Assembly: GCF_000961095.1 (NCBI RefSeq) | Contig: NZ_CP011058.1 | Coordinates: 3,561,501 to 3,625,500 of the forward strand | Direction: 5' to 3' | From: Paenibacillus beijingensis | GTDB lineage: Bacteria > Bacillota > Bacilli > Paenibacillales > Paenibacillaceae | DNA length: 64,000 bases | Shown here: positions 25,083 through 34,244 of the stretch, one piece after another | Position numbering within the stretch: position 1 is the stretch's first letter | How the letters are laid out: each line of letters opens with the position of its first letter | Program-made: the position numbers and the translations under genes | The notes under the pieces: model-generated | Seen by the model: only the letters and a program-made list of their open reading frames with translations | The model's database searches: none | Told to the model about the DNA's origin: nothing

Positions 25083-25117
25083 AGAAGCGCCGTCCATCAC
25101 GGGCGGCGCTTCTTTTT
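25083..25117. terminator. Terminator after mqnC
   Basis: AGAAGCGCCGTCC / GGGCGGCGCTTCT with TTTTTG, between convergent genes. Confidence 0.75.
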
Positions 25118-25154
25118 GCCCCTCCAGACAAGATCTCCATTCCCCGCTTTATGA

Positions 25155-26267
25155 TCACACAAGCTGCTCCACTTTCAATTCCGCCACATCCGCATCGACA
25201 ACGCGGTTTTTGCCGGTTTTTTTAGCCAAATAGAGCGCCTGGTCCGTTCGTTGAAAAAACGGTTCCTTGCCCTCATGAGGGCGGTAGGAGGAAAATCCGG
25301 TGCTAACCGTTATGTAACGCTCTCCCAGCACTTCATGGCGGATTTGGGCGATGTCGTGGCGGATTTGCTCCAATGCTTTTAGCGAACGCTCCGGCGTTAT
25401 TTCCGTAAAAATAACCGCGAACTCCTCGCCGCCGTAACGGGCGACGAAATCGTTCTGCCCCGCCTCAGCCCGCACGATATCGGCAACCGTGCGCAGCACG
25501 ACATCGCCCGCGCGGTGTCCGTACGTGTCGTTGACCGATTTGAAATTATCGATGTCGATCAGCGCGAGCTGAAGCGGCATTCCGTTCGTATCATGATGCT
25601 CGATCAGCTTGTCCAAATATTCATGGAACGTAATATGGTTGTATAGTTCGGTAAGCGCGTCGGTTTTGGCCAATTTATCCATCACAATCGTTTTGACGAG
25701 CAGCTCCTGATTCGATTTCGTAATCGTGCGGTAGTAGGAGGTCAGCTCCCGTCCCCGCAGCAGGACGCCCCAGCCGATCAGGCTGTATGAAGCGAACATC
25801 ATTGTAATCGTCGCAAGGCCCGCTTGCGAGATGTCTTCATGCATATAAGAGTTGAAAAAATAAAGCCCGTATAAAGAAGCCAACGTGCAGCCGAGCGCGA
25901 ACAGCAGTTTTTTGGTATGAAAATAGAAGATCGACACAATAACGGGACAAAACAGCGCTAACAGCAAGTAATTGATCTCAATATGGACATTGACGATAAC
26001 GGTCGACAACAGGGCGGAAGCGGCAATCAGCATGTAATCTTTGAACCGGTCCGATAGCAAGCGAAGTCCTGTTTCCGCCAGGAGAAGGACGATGAGCTGG
26101 AACAGGGTGGGAAGCGCAATATAATGCATGACAAACTGAGAGGACGGCAAGTACGTTACCGGAAGATACAGCGATTCGAGCAGGATCGTAAGAAGGAGCA
26201 GCAGCCAGAACCCGTTCAGCAGCATCCGGTTCCAGCGATTGCGGTTGTAGTCGAGCGAATTTTCCAT
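25155..26267 (-). CDS. Membrane diguanylate cyclase (GGDEF domain)
   Basis: 370 residues. Six membrane segments occupy residues ~17-190, followed by a short coiled linker and a GGDEF domain (TDALTELYNHITFHEYLDK near residue 205, DIDNFKSVNDTYGHRAGD near 240, active-site RYGGEEF near 278). It should make cyclic di-GMP. The usual inhibitory I-site RxxD five residues before the active site is absent (sequence GQND), so product inhibition at that site is unlikely. The membrane part has no named sensor domain. Monocistronic. Confidence 0.88.
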   Translation of the reverse strand: MENSLDYNRNRWNRMLLNGFWLLLLLTILLESLYLPVTYLPSSQFVMHYIALPTLFQLIVLLLAETGLRLLSDRFKDYMLIAASALLSTVIVNVHIEINYLLLALFCPVIVSIFYFHTKKLLFALGCTLASLYGLYFFNSYMHEDISQAGLATITMMFASYSLIGWGVLLRGRELTSYYRTITKSNQELLVKTIVMDKLAKTDALTELYNHITFHEYLDKLIEHHDTNGMPLQLALIDIDNFKSVNDTYGHRAGDVVLRTVADIVRAEAGQNDFVARYGGEEFAVIFTEITPERSLKALEQIRHDIAQIRHEVLGERYITVSTGFSSYRPHEGKEPFFQRTDQALYLAKKTGKNRVVDADVAELKVEQLV

Positions 26268-26413
26268 AATTGCGGTTCACTCCAGCGTTTCGGCTATTTT
26301 CGTTAACCAATATACCATGAATGGCACTGTTATCCAATCCCCAAAGGCGGCACTTAGTCGTATATCCTCTCTGCGGGCAACATAAACTTAAAGGAGGAAA
26401 GGGGTGAGGGCGC

Positions 26414-27346
26414 ATGGAATTGTTAACCGTTTCTTTAATGTCCGGCTCCTCAGACGAGCTCCTCCGGCTGGCCGGCAGTCTGCAGGAAGCGCTCGGCAAT
26501 CTTCATCGCCGATTAGGGGGCGTTCCAATCGCCGAGTGGTCGATCCGGCCGGAAGGCTCTGAAATCAGCTGCAAAGCGCTGCTGCCGCAATTTAAACTGG
26601 GCGAGCACGGAGAGGCGATTTACGGAGAGTCGGCCGATGTGCTGACCGATTATATTATGGATGTATACGAACCGGTTCTGATCCGCTCCATTATCCGCAA
26701 GCAGCTCAGCTGTCAGAACTCCGAAGAGCTTGCCGCCGTCGAAGCCTGCTGCCGGCAGATTCTTTCCGGAACGCACTGGGATCTGTACATAGATGCGGAA
26801 AGCGGCGAAGGCCATTCGCCATTCGAAGACATCAAGCGGCGAAAGCACAAAATCGCCGAAGAGCTGAAGCAGTATATGGAAGAAAACCAATACCTCAACC
26901 TGCACGGAATCGTCACCTTCAGGCTGCACGCGTATTGGAACGAGCTGCGCGAGGCGGCTGAGTTCGCAATGGAAGAATATATCATGGATAAGCAGTACCG
27001 TGACTTTGTAGCGCTGCTGAAATATTTTGTGTCGGCACAAGAAGCCAAGATCGGCCGGGTTCATCTCCTGCATCGCGAAGGGTATGAATTCCAGCTGATG
27101 GATGAATACTTTAACCCGCTGGAGACGCGGCCCGGCGAGAGAATCGTCGCTGAAATTGCCGATGTGGAAATGAACATGGAAGATATGATCGTATCGACGC
27201 TTCTAAGCGTCGCCCCCGGGCAGGTCGTCATCCATACCCGGCATCCCGAGCTGCAGGTCATCCGCACCATTGAAACCATTTTCGAGAACCGGATATCGGT
27301 CTGCATGGGCTGCGCTTCCTGCAAGCAGAGTCTGGAACGCGGATAA
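26414..27346 (+). CDS. ytxC: YtxC-like sporulation protein
   Basis: 310 residues, soluble, largely helical. The conserved core is AEELKQYMEENQYLNLHGIV followed by TFRLHAYWNELREAAEFA and DEYIMDKQYRDFVALLKYFV-type sequence. The C-terminus ends CMGCASC with three Cys. It precedes the T-box and thrS exactly as ytxC precedes thrS in Bacillus. The molecular function is unknown; the family is associated with spore formation. AAAGGAGGAAAGG is the ribosome site. Confidence 0.75.
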   Translation: MELLTVSLMSGSSDELLRLAGSLQEALGNLHRRLGGVPIAEWSIRPEGSEISCKALLPQFKLGEHGEAIYGESADVLTDYIMDVYEPVLIRSIIRKQLSCQNSEELAAVEACCRQILSGTHWDLYIDAESGEGHSPFEDIKRRKHKIAEELKQYMEENQYLNLHGIVTFRLHAYWNELREAAEFAMEEYIMDKQYRDFVALLKYFVSAQEAKIGRVHLLHREGYEFQLMDEYFNPLETRPGERIVAEIADVEMNMEDMIVSTLLSVAPGQVVIHTRHPELQVIRTIETIFENRISVCMGCASCKQSLERG

Positions 27347-27370
27347 GCAGGCGGGCGGACGATCTGTCTA

Positions 27371-27695
27371 TTGACGCCTGCGGCGCGAAAGGGATATAAT
27401 GAGGCACAAAGCGTTGATAAAAGCATTGACAAAGACATGTGCCTGCTTCATTCGAGCGGACCAGAGAGAGGAACCTAACGGCTGAAAGTTCCTTCCGGGC
27501 GATTGCGGGCGTACCCCTTTGTAGCTTCAAGGTTGAACCCGGTCAGATCGGCTGTAAGCCTTGACGGAACGTCACCGTTAGCGGACATTGATGAGAATTG
27601 CCGGTCGCTTCATGAGGACCTGAAGGGCAATTGAATTAGGGTGGAACCACGGGTAAACAAGCACTCGTCCCTTCGCGGGATGCGTGCTTTTTTTG
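27371..27695 (+). promoter_or_regulatory. Threonine T-box leader with promoter and terminator
   Basis: The promoter is TTGACG, 18 bases, TATAAT (27371-27400). The T-box AGGGTGGAACCACG is at 27638-27651 and the terminator (AAGCACTCGTCCC / GGGATGCGTGCTT, T7) at 27659-27695. The base of stem I is CTAAC (27475-27479) with GTTAG (27577-27581). ACC directly before the latter is the probable threonine specifier codon. Uncharged tRNA-Thr would favour antitermination. Confidence 0.92.
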
Positions 27696-27764
27696 TTGTC
27701 GCAAAAAAGCGCGCGGACCGCATTCGCTTGAATTATGTACCGTTCAAGAAGGAGGAGACTTGAA

Positions 27765-29702
27765 ATGACGATTCAAATTAAGCTGCCGGATGGTGCCGTC
27801 CGGGAATATGAAGCCGGCGCAACGATTGGCGATGTGGCGGGCTCGATCAGCCAAGGGCTGAAGAAAAACGCGATCGCAGGCAAAGTGGACGGGAAAGTGG
27901 TGGACGTCTATACGCCGCTTCAGAACGGTGACGCGGTGGAAATCGTGACGCTTGATTCGGCGGACGGACTCGAAGTGTACCGCCACAGCACGGCACACTT
28001 GATGGCGCAGGCGATCAAGCGTCTCTACGGCGAAAAAAATGTGAAGCTCGGAATCGGCCCGGTGATCGAGGACGGTTTTTACTACGATATCGATATGGAG
28101 CAGTCGCTGACGCCGGACGATTTGCAAAAGATCGAGAAAGAAATGGAACGGATCGTGAAGGAAGACCTGCCGATCCGGCGCCGGGTCGTCAGCCGCGAGG
28201 AAGCGCTCGCGATCTTCACCGAGCTGGAAGATCCGCTGAAGCTGGAGCTGATCCGGGACCTGCCGGAAGAGTCGGTCATTACGATGTACGACCAGGGCGA
28301 ATTTTTCGACCTGTGCCGCGGACCGCATCTGCCGTCGACCGGCCGTATCAAGGCGTTCAAGCTGCTGAGCGTGGCGGGCGCGTACTGGCGCGGCGATTCC
28401 AAGAACAAGATGCTGCAGCGCATTTACGGCACCGCTTTTCCGAAGAAGTCGCAGCTGGATGAGCATCTGCACTTCCTGGAAGAAGCGAAGAAGCGCGACC
28501 ACCGCAAGCTGGGACGCGAGCTGAAGATGTTCACCTTCTCGCGCGAAGTCGGACAAGGCCTCCCGCTGTGGCTGCCGAACGGCGCCAAAGTGCGGCGCAC
28601 GCTCGAGCGTTACATTGTCGACTTGGAGGAAAGACTCGGCTACCAGCACGTCTATACGCCGGTGCTTGCCAACGTTGAGCTGTATAAAACGAGCGGCCAC
28701 TGGGAGCACTACAGCGAGGACATGTTCCCGAAGATGGAGCTTGAAGGCGAAGAGCTGGTGCTGCGCCCGATGAACTGCCCGCACCATATGATGGTGTACA
28801 AAAGCGACATGCGCAGCTATCGCGATCTGCCGGTCCGCATTGCCGAGATGGGCACGATGCACCGTTACGAGATGTCCGGCGCGCTGACTGGGCTTCACCG
28901 CGTGCGCGCGATGACGCTTAATGACGCCCATATTTTTTGCCGTCCGGACCAAATCAAGGAAGAGTTTGCGCGCGTCATCAATCTGATCCGAATGGTTTAC
29001 GAGGATTTCGGCATTAAGGAATACCGCTTCCGCTTGTCATACCGCGATCCGCAAGATACCGAGAAGTATTTCCCTAATGACGAGATGTGGGAAATGTCGC
29101 AGCGGATGCTGCGCGAGGTTGTCGAGGAACTGGGGCTGCCGTTCTTTGAAGCGGAGGGCGAAGCGGCCTTCTACGGTCCGAAGCTTGACGTGCAGATCAA
29201 AACGGCTCTCGGCAAGGAAGAGACGCTCTCCACCGCTCAGCTTGATTTCCTGCTGCCGGAACGTTTCGAGCTGGAGTATGTCGGAGACGACGGCAAAAAA
29301 CACCGTCCGGTCGTCATTCACCGCGGCATTATCAGCACGATGGAACGGATGACCGCATTCCTGCTCGAGAACTTTGCCGGCGCGCTGCCGCTGTGGCTTT
29401 CGCCTGTACAGGCGAAAGTCATTCCGGTCTCCACCGCTTACGAAGCTTACGCGCGTCAAGTGGAGGAGCAGCTGCAGGCCGGAGGCGTCCGTGTCGAAAG
29501 CGATCTGCGCAACGAGAAGCTCGGCTATAAAATCCGCGAAGCCCAGCTTGAAAAAATTCCGTACATGCTGATCGTCGGAGAAAATGAAATGACTTCGGCA
29601 GCGGTATCCGTCCGCAAACGGGGAGAGGGCGACCTCGGAGCGAAGCCGGTTCAAGAGCTGCTGGAGCTGCTTCGGGACGAAATCGCCAGCAAGCGCATCT
29701 AA
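27765..29702 (+). CDS. thrS: Threonyl-tRNA synthetase
   Basis: 645 residues in the standard order. TGS domain at 1-62, editing domain with HSTAHLMAQAI near 76 and a later Cys/His pair, catalytic class II core (motif 2 region MHRYEMSGALTGLHRVR, zinc ligand in MNCPHHM near 336), and anticodon-binding domain from about 540. It charges tRNA-Thr. ATG 27765 follows AAGGAGGAG; an in-frame start 30 bases earlier overlaps the site and is rejected. Controlled by the T-box leader. Confidence 0.97.
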   Translation: MTIQIKLPDGAVREYEAGATIGDVAGSISQGLKKNAIAGKVDGKVVDVYTPLQNGDAVEIVTLDSADGLEVYRHSTAHLMAQAIKRLYGEKNVKLGIGPVIEDGFYYDIDMEQSLTPDDLQKIEKEMERIVKEDLPIRRRVVSREEALAIFTELEDPLKLELIRDLPEESVITMYDQGEFFDLCRGPHLPSTGRIKAFKLLSVAGAYWRGDSKNKMLQRIYGTAFPKKSQLDEHLHFLEEAKKRDHRKLGRELKMFTFSREVGQGLPLWLPNGAKVRRTLERYIVDLEERLGYQHVYTPVLANVELYKTSGHWEHYSEDMFPKMELEGEELVLRPMNCPHHMMVYKSDMRSYRDLPVRIAEMGTMHRYEMSGALTGLHRVRAMTLNDAHIFCRPDQIKEEFARVINLIRMVYEDFGIKEYRFRLSYRDPQDTEKYFPNDEMWEMSQRMLREVVEELGLPFFEAEGEAAFYGPKLDVQIKTALGKEETLSTAQLDFLLPERFELEYVGDDGKKHRPVVIHRGIISTMERMTAFLLENFAGALPLWLSPVQAKVIPVSTAYEAYARQVEEQLQAGGVRVESDLRNEKLGYKIREAQLEKIPYMLIVGENEMTSAAVSVRKRGEGDLGAKPVQELLELLRDEIASKRI

Positions 29703-29771
29703 CCGTTTGGCTGCTGCACCTCTGCAGATCAGCATGCAGGCGGCCCGCTGGGCGGACTTACCAGCCTGAAT

Positions 29772-29838
29772 AAAGCCTGTGAACGATGGGAAACCTCTCC
29801 CATGAGGAGGAGATATCCCATATGTTCACAGGCTTTTT
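29772..29838 (+). terminator. thrS terminator hairpin that also encloses the next gene's ribosome site and start
   Basis: AAAGCCTGTGAAC pairs perfectly with GTTCACAGGCTTT (T5 follows), ATGGGA pairs with TCCCAT further in, and CCTC in the loop can pair with the GAGG of the GAGGAGGAG ribosome site at 29804-29812. The ATG of the following gene is in the right arm. Confidence 0.7.
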
Positions 29839-30526
29839 GGCATGCGGGCGGCAATACCGCGCCGTCTGTATGCTTATCGCGCTTGCGCTTCCGCTGGCTG
29901 CAGCAGGATGCGCGGCGCCGGGAAATACCGCAGCGCAAACCGGAATGGGCAGAGCGTCCATGATGGCTGCCGCTGCCGTTAAAACAAAGCCGCCGCAGCA
30001 TAATTGTATCCAATCGGCCGGAACCGATTTCAATAAGCCGAACTGCACCAAACGCGGCAAAATGACGAGCAGGAGCTCCGTAAAAGCTGTCGGCGGACAT
30101 AAACGAAGAAGCCGCACGATCCGAACGATGAAAGTGACAGCGACCGGTTATACGGCCGGAGTGGAGTCAACCGGCAAAAGACCCGGGCACCCGCTGTACG
30201 GAATCACATACTCCGGTGTGAAGGTCAAACGCGCGGAAGTGTCAACGGTAGCGGCCGACACTTCCGTCTTTCCGATCGGTACTCTGCTGTACATTCCCGG
30301 ATATGGATACGGCATCGTCGCCGACACCGGCTCTGCAATCAAAGGCAAGCGCATCGATTTGTACTTCGATACGATCGGCCAAGTCTACCGCGAATGGGGC
30401 AAAAAAACGGTGAATATACAGGTTTTAAAGCTCGGAGAGGGACGGCTCTCCCAAAGCGAATTCAACAAGCTGAACAGAGCCGTGCATGCGGAAAAAGGAA
30501 TTCCGCAGTTTTATCTGGAATCTTAA
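29822..30526 (+). CDS. 3D-domain lipoprotein (putative cell-wall hydrolase, YuiC/YocH-like)
   Basis: 234 residues. A lipoprotein-type signal with lipobox AAAGC lies near residue 28, followed by a basic linker. The C-terminal 3D domain (KVTATGYTAG..., FPIGTLLYIPGYGYGIVADTGSAIKGKRIDLYFD) has the three Asp residues (VADTG, RIDLYFD) that name it and act in lytic-transglycosylase-type muralytic enzymes. The start chosen has GAGGAGGAG upstream, although that site is buried in the hairpin at 29772-29838; an upstream ATG at 29786 lacks a ribosome site. Translation may be conditional. Confidence 0.8.
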   Translation: MFTGFLACGRQYRAVCMLIALALPLAAAGCAAPGNTAAQTGMGRASMMAAAAVKTKPPQHNCIQSAGTDFNKPNCTKRGKMTSRSSVKAVGGHKRRSRTIRTMKVTATGYTAGVESTGKRPGHPLYGITYSGVKVKRAEVSTVAADTSVFPIGTLLYIPGYGYGIVADTGSAIKGKRIDLYFDTIGQVYREWGKKTVNIQVLKLGEGRLSQSEFNKLNRAVHAEKGIPQFYLES

Positions 30527-30527
30527 G

Positions 30528-30560
30528 CGGGAAACGGGGAACGGGGAACGGGGAACGGGG
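30528..30560 (+). repeat. Short G-rich tandem repeat
   Basis: Four units of about seven bases (GGGGAAC) directly after the 3D gene. A similar but distinct G-rich repeat lies at 60530-60588. Confidence 0.7.
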
Positions 30561-30574
30561 CAGTCGATCACAAA

Positions 30575-30628
30575 AACAACCGAACCGCTCAAAGGTAACA
30601 CCTTGAACGGGTTCGGTTGTTTAGTTTG
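30575..30628 (+). terminator. Terminator after the 3D-domain gene
   Basis: AACAACCGAACC with GGTTCGGTTGTT, plus an inner TCAAAGG/CCTTGA pair; followed by TAGTTTG. Confidence 0.65.
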
Positions 30629-30680
30629 TCGGACAGCCCCATCAGCAAGTCCGGCCTGAAACCTTCCTTCGCGCTTGCGG

Positions 30681-31139
30681 TTATATCGTGAGACCGCTGC
30701 CGGTTTTAAACTGCTTGATCATCAGTTGGGTCTGTACGTTTACGACGCCTTCGAGCGGATACAGCTTCTCGTACAGAAACTTTTCCAGTTCGTTCTCATT
30801 GCGCAGCAGCACGTGCATATGCAGCGTACTCGATCCCGTCATCTGATAAATATTGATGACATCCATCTCTTCCGACAGCCGCATTCCCACCTGATCGACA
30901 TAGCGCGGTTCTACTTGCACCTCGAAAAAAGCGGAAACGGTTTTGCCCAGCTTGGCAACATTTACTCTGACCGTAAAATGCTCCAATATCCCATTGTCCA
31001 GAAGAGCCTCCACCCGTTTTTGAATGGCGACGCGGGACAAATTAAGCGACTCTCCAATTTTGGCGTAGGGCATACGTCCGTTGTTCAATAGAAGCTGGAC
31101 AATCTGCTGGTCAATGTCATCTAATTGCGGAAGCTTCAT
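30681..31139 (-). CDS. Lrp/AsnC-family transcriptional regulator
   Basis: 152 residues. The N-terminal helix-turn-helix reads LDDIDQQIVQLLLNNGRMPY then AKIGESLNLSRVAIQKRVEAL. The C-terminal RAM/AsnC-type ligand domain includes AFFEVQVEPRYV and a final TQLMIKQFK. These form octamers and respond to amino acids. ATG 31139 has GAGGGGGAG upstream; the 39-residue upstream extension in the same frame is rejected. Stands alone; target unknown. Confidence 0.85.
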   Translation of the reverse strand: MKLPQLDDIDQQIVQLLLNNGRMPYAKIGESLNLSRVAIQKRVEALLDNGILEHFTVRVNVAKLGKTVSAFFEVQVEPRYVDQVGMRLSEEMDVINIYQMTGSSTLHMHVLLRNENELEKFLYEKLYPLEGVVNVQTQLMIKQFKTGSGLTI

Positions 31140-31495
31140 GAAGACGTTCTCCCCCTCGTGCTTGTATGTAATAAAACATAACATAAATTTGATGTGCTGA
31201 AAATAGGGAAAGGTAATAAGTTGATCTGAGAAAGTTGACAGAAGTGTGAAAAACATTCCAAAAACGCTTATATCGAAACTGTTTCGGCAAATTATGATTT
31301 CGACTCATGTGAAAAAATAGTGCGCGGCCGTTATTTCGCTAGTGTAATATTAACTGACAAAAAAACGCGAATTTTGTCATTTGGGAATAAGTAATGGCGA
31401 TCGAAGCGAAAAATTATTCTTTTTCAATCGAAATTCGTATGGTAAAATTTAATTACATGAAAGATATATCGCTATCATTGTGAGGCGAATCGTAT
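31140..31495. other. Gene-free divergent promoter region
   Basis: AT-rich, 356 bases between divergent Lrp and sigma-factor genes. It must hold both promoters, but I could not place either convincingly. No hairpin or repeat stands out. Confidence 0.5.
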
Positions 31496-32038
31496 ATGCC
31501 CAACCGTATGCAAAATAAATTTGAACAACGCGGCTTCTCTGTGCCGGAGCGAGAGGAAAGAGAGCTGCGCGAGCTTTACGCCCAGATGATTCAAGTCGCT
31601 TACAAAAGAGTGAACAATAAATCCGACGTCCACGATGCCGTTCAGGACGCATGGGTCAATATTTTAAGCAAGTGGGGAACGCTGCGGGAACGCGGGAAAT
31701 TAGCAGCCTGGGCCAAAGCGATAACGGCCAACGTCGCATGCAACATCAACCGCCGCAGCCGCAGAGGCGTAATTGCGACCGAGCAGTGCGCTGAGGCGGA
31801 AGCATCCCGGCATTCGGACGTTAAAGCCCAATTAATGCTGGAAATTTCCGAATTGCTCGGCGCGCTCGATCCAACGTCGCGGACACTGCTGCTGTACAAA
31901 TTTTATTACGGCTTTAAAGATCAGGAGATCGCGGATGCGATGAACGTGCCGATTGGAACGATAAAGGCTCGTATTCACCGGACCCGGGAGAAGCTGAAGG
32001 GACGGATGGTTTCATCGGAAGCGGATTGGCCCATGTGA
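31496..32038 (+). CDS. ECF-type RNA polymerase sigma factor
   Basis: 180 residues. Region 2 spans ~25-90 (LYAQMIQVAYKRVNNKSDVH, then DAVQDAWVNILSKWGTL). Region 4 spans ~115-170 (LGALDPTSRTLLLYKFYYGF, then KDQEIADAMNVPIGTIKARI). It directs RNA polymerase to a small regulon in response to a signal. Unusually, no anti-sigma factor follows; the next gene is a small coiled-coil protein. It has a GTGAGGCGA ribosome site. Regulon unknown. Confidence 0.85.
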   Translation: MPNRMQNKFEQRGFSVPEREERELRELYAQMIQVAYKRVNNKSDVHDAVQDAWVNILSKWGTLRERGKLAAWAKAITANVACNINRRSRRGVIATEQCAEAEASRHSDVKAQLMLEISELLGALDPTSRTLLLYKFYYGFKDQEIADAMNVPIGTIKARIHRTREKLKGRMVSSEADWPM

Positions 32039-32221
32039 GATTAGCTGCATGGGCTGTCCGCTTTTTGCCGTGCATTTTTTTCTTTCTATATATGATGAAT
32101 CGATATCCGGAAAGTTACGAAATGATGGTAATTAAAATAAATTGGTTGCAATAAAACACGAATGTAGTAGAATATTTAAATAATGTAAACATGCATCACA
32201 TGGAGAGACAGGTGAACGAAC

Positions 32222-32551
32222 GTGGGCTATCCGGATGTAAGGGAGGCGGGTCCGAACACCGGCTCCAAGTCAAAAGCGGATATTTATTCATTTTTGGAAT
32301 CGTATATCGCCAAGAAAGAACAGGAAATTGCCGAAATCGAACAGATCGTGAAGCGGTATGAGAAGCGACGTATGATGGAAGACCAGGCATACCAGTCAAT
32401 GTCGTCCCTGCGCAGAATGATTGCCGGCAAGAAACCGGACCACCACCTTGCCCTGGAATATATTCATTACGTGAAGAAACCGATGGAGAAGGTTCGCATG
32501 CTTAAGCTCGAAGTTGAGAAGGCAAGGGAATCGCTCCTCCATGACAGCTAA
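32222..32551 (+). CDS. Small charged coiled-coil protein
   Basis: 109 residues, GTG start with GGAGAGACAGGTGA ahead. The region ~20-60 is strongly helical with heptad character (KKEQEIAEIEQIVKRYEKRR). Another basic helix lies at the C-terminus (KVRMLKLEVEKARESLL). No membrane segment and no named family. It lies downstream of the ECF sigma gene (183-base gap), so it might be a partner or merely a neighbour. Confidence 0.65.
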   Translation: MGYPDVREAGPNTGSKSKADIYSFLESYIAKKEQEIAEIEQIVKRYEKRRMMEDQAYQSMSSLRRMIAGKKPDHHLALEYIHYVKKPMEKVRMLKLEVEKARESLLHDS

Positions 32552-32573
32552 AGGAACTCATTTTGTAATAAAA

Positions 32574-32620
32574 TAAAGGCCGTTCCCTACCCGGATTGTC
32601 CCGGTTGGGAACGGCCTTTA
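32574..32620. terminator. Terminator between the coiled-coil gene and amtB
   Basis: AAAGGCCGTTCCC / GGGAACGGCCTTTA stem around an inner CCGG-rich loop, between convergent genes. Confidence 0.7.
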
Positions 32621-32634
32621 TTAGTAATATCGCT

Positions 32635-33930
32635 TCAGCGTTCTTTCTTCAAACGGTCCAAATCAATAAAATCCTGATCCTGGCTGTAGGCGGGAACGCC
32701 GTGAATGCCGACGTCGAGGCCGATCAGCTCATCGTCTCTTGAAACCCGTACACGTACGAATTTGTTAATCAGCCACATCGCTCCCCAGGTCACTGCAAAT
32801 CCCCAGACGGAAACGATCGCAAGGCCGAGCGCCTGCACCCCGAGCAAATGCCAGCCGCCTCCATAAAACAAGCCGGCGTACCCATTGCCTGCGTCCGCTG
32901 CAAGCTCCGGCCGGGCGAACAAGCCTACGGCGAGCGTCCCGATGCTGCCGCTTACGCCATGCACGGCAAATGCGCCGACAGGGTCGTCAATTTGGCGGTT
33001 TTCCAGCATTTCGGTCGCCAGTACCATCAATATGCCGCAAACGGCGCCAATTACAATGGCCGCTTTGTCGGAGACAAACGAGCAGCCGGCCGTAATCCCG
33101 ACCAGACCTGCCAAAGAGCCGTTGATCACCATTGGCGGATCAGCTTTCTTGTAACGGAACATCGTAAACAGGATGCATGCCGCTCCTCCGGCCGAAGCCG
33201 CCAGCATCGTTGTGACGGCGATATGGCCGATGGAGCCGTTCGTGGCGCTGAGGGTACTGCCGGAATTGAAGCCAAACCAGCCGAACCACAGCACAAAGGC
33301 GCCGACGGACGCCAGCGGCAGATTGGACGGCGGCACGATGTTCACTTTGCCGTCCGGCGAAAATTTGCCGATGCGGGGACCGATAAAGATGGCGGACGCA
33401 AGCGCCGCGAAGCCGCCGAGCGCATGGATGACAGCCGAGCCTGCAAAATCGATCATGCCGAGGGAAGCGATCCATCCTCCGGCAGCCCAGACCCAATGTC
33501 CCGCAACCGGGTAAATGAAGCCGGTCATAACAATCGTATAGATGATATAGGCGCGGAAATTGATTCTTTCGGCAACGGCACCCGACACGATCGATATGAC
33601 CGCGATGACGAACGCGCTTTGAAACAGCCAGTACGTATCGTGGGTAATGTTCAAGCGAATGTGCGACAAGTCCCCGCCCAGCATGAATCCGCTTGTGCCG
33701 AGAAGACCGGCCCAATCTTTGCCGTACATGATGGCAAATCCGATCGTATAATACACAAGCGCGCCGAAGGCGATATCGACAAATACTTTCATTATAATGC
33801 TGACCGCATTTTTCTGACGGACAAAACCGGCCTCAAGCAGCGCAAATCCGCCTTCCATCAGCAAAATCATCGCAGCGGTCAATACGACCCAAATCGTATC
33901 CAAGCCTCTCGACAGATCGGCTAATTGCAT
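32635..33930 (-). CDS. amtB: Ammonium transporter
   Basis: 431 residues with eleven membrane segments. Landmarks are LLMEGGFALLEAGFVRQKNA at the N-terminus, SAFVIAVISIVSGAVAERIN, DFAGSAVIHALGGFAALASA with the first pore histidine, and DDPVGAFAVHGVSGSIGTLA with the second. It conducts NH3/NH4+. GGGAGGATT is the ribosome site. No glnK lies beside it, so control by a PII protein cannot be read here. It complements the glutamine synthetase gene at 45 kb. Confidence 0.93.
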   Translation of the reverse strand: MQLADLSRGLDTIWVVLTAAMILLMEGGFALLEAGFVRQKNAVSIIMKVFVDIAFGALVYYTIGFAIMYGKDWAGLLGTSGFMLGGDLSHIRLNITHDTYWLFQSAFVIAVISIVSGAVAERINFRAYIIYTIVMTGFIYPVAGHWVWAAGGWIASLGMIDFAGSAVIHALGGFAALASAIFIGPRIGKFSPDGKVNIVPPSNLPLASVGAFVLWFGWFGFNSGSTLSATNGSIGHIAVTTMLAASAGGAACILFTMFRYKKADPPMVINGSLAGLVGITAGCSFVSDKAAIVIGAVCGILMVLATEMLENRQIDDPVGAFAVHGVSGSIGTLAVGLFARPELAADAGNGYAGLFYGGGWHLLGVQALGLAIVSVWGFAVTWGAMWLINKFVRVRVSRDDELIGLDVGIHGVPAYSQDQDFIDLDRLKKER

Positions 33931-34244
33931 TCAAATAATCCTCCCGGTCATTTCGGTATCCGAATTAATGTTGTTGCAAATTCCGGTCCCCATAATAATT
34001 TTACGGTGTTAACGATGTCAATGGATAATGTTGCTTTTTGTTAATTTAAGAAAGGTTATTTTTCACAATTGTTAATTCATCTATTCCTCAATTTGAGATG
34101 CCGTAAAAATTATCTTTCATGATATGCCCGTATCGGTCTGCAGACGGAGGAAAGGTTCAATCGGATGGCCCTTTTGGAGGTATTGCCCGCTAAGCTATAC
34201 TACAAATACATAATGGTTTTTGAACATGAATAGGGGTTGGAGAT
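33931..34244. other. Gene-free divergent promoter region (amtB / liaF)
   Basis: AT-rich. Several half-sites resembling GlnR/TnrA boxes (TGTTAA and TTAACA types) occur, but none has both arms at the correct spacing, so no operator is claimed. Confidence 0.4.

Noticed and set aside
33931..34244. GlnR/TnrA box for amtB
   Set aside because: Half-sites are present but none fits TGTNA-N7-TNACA with both arms.
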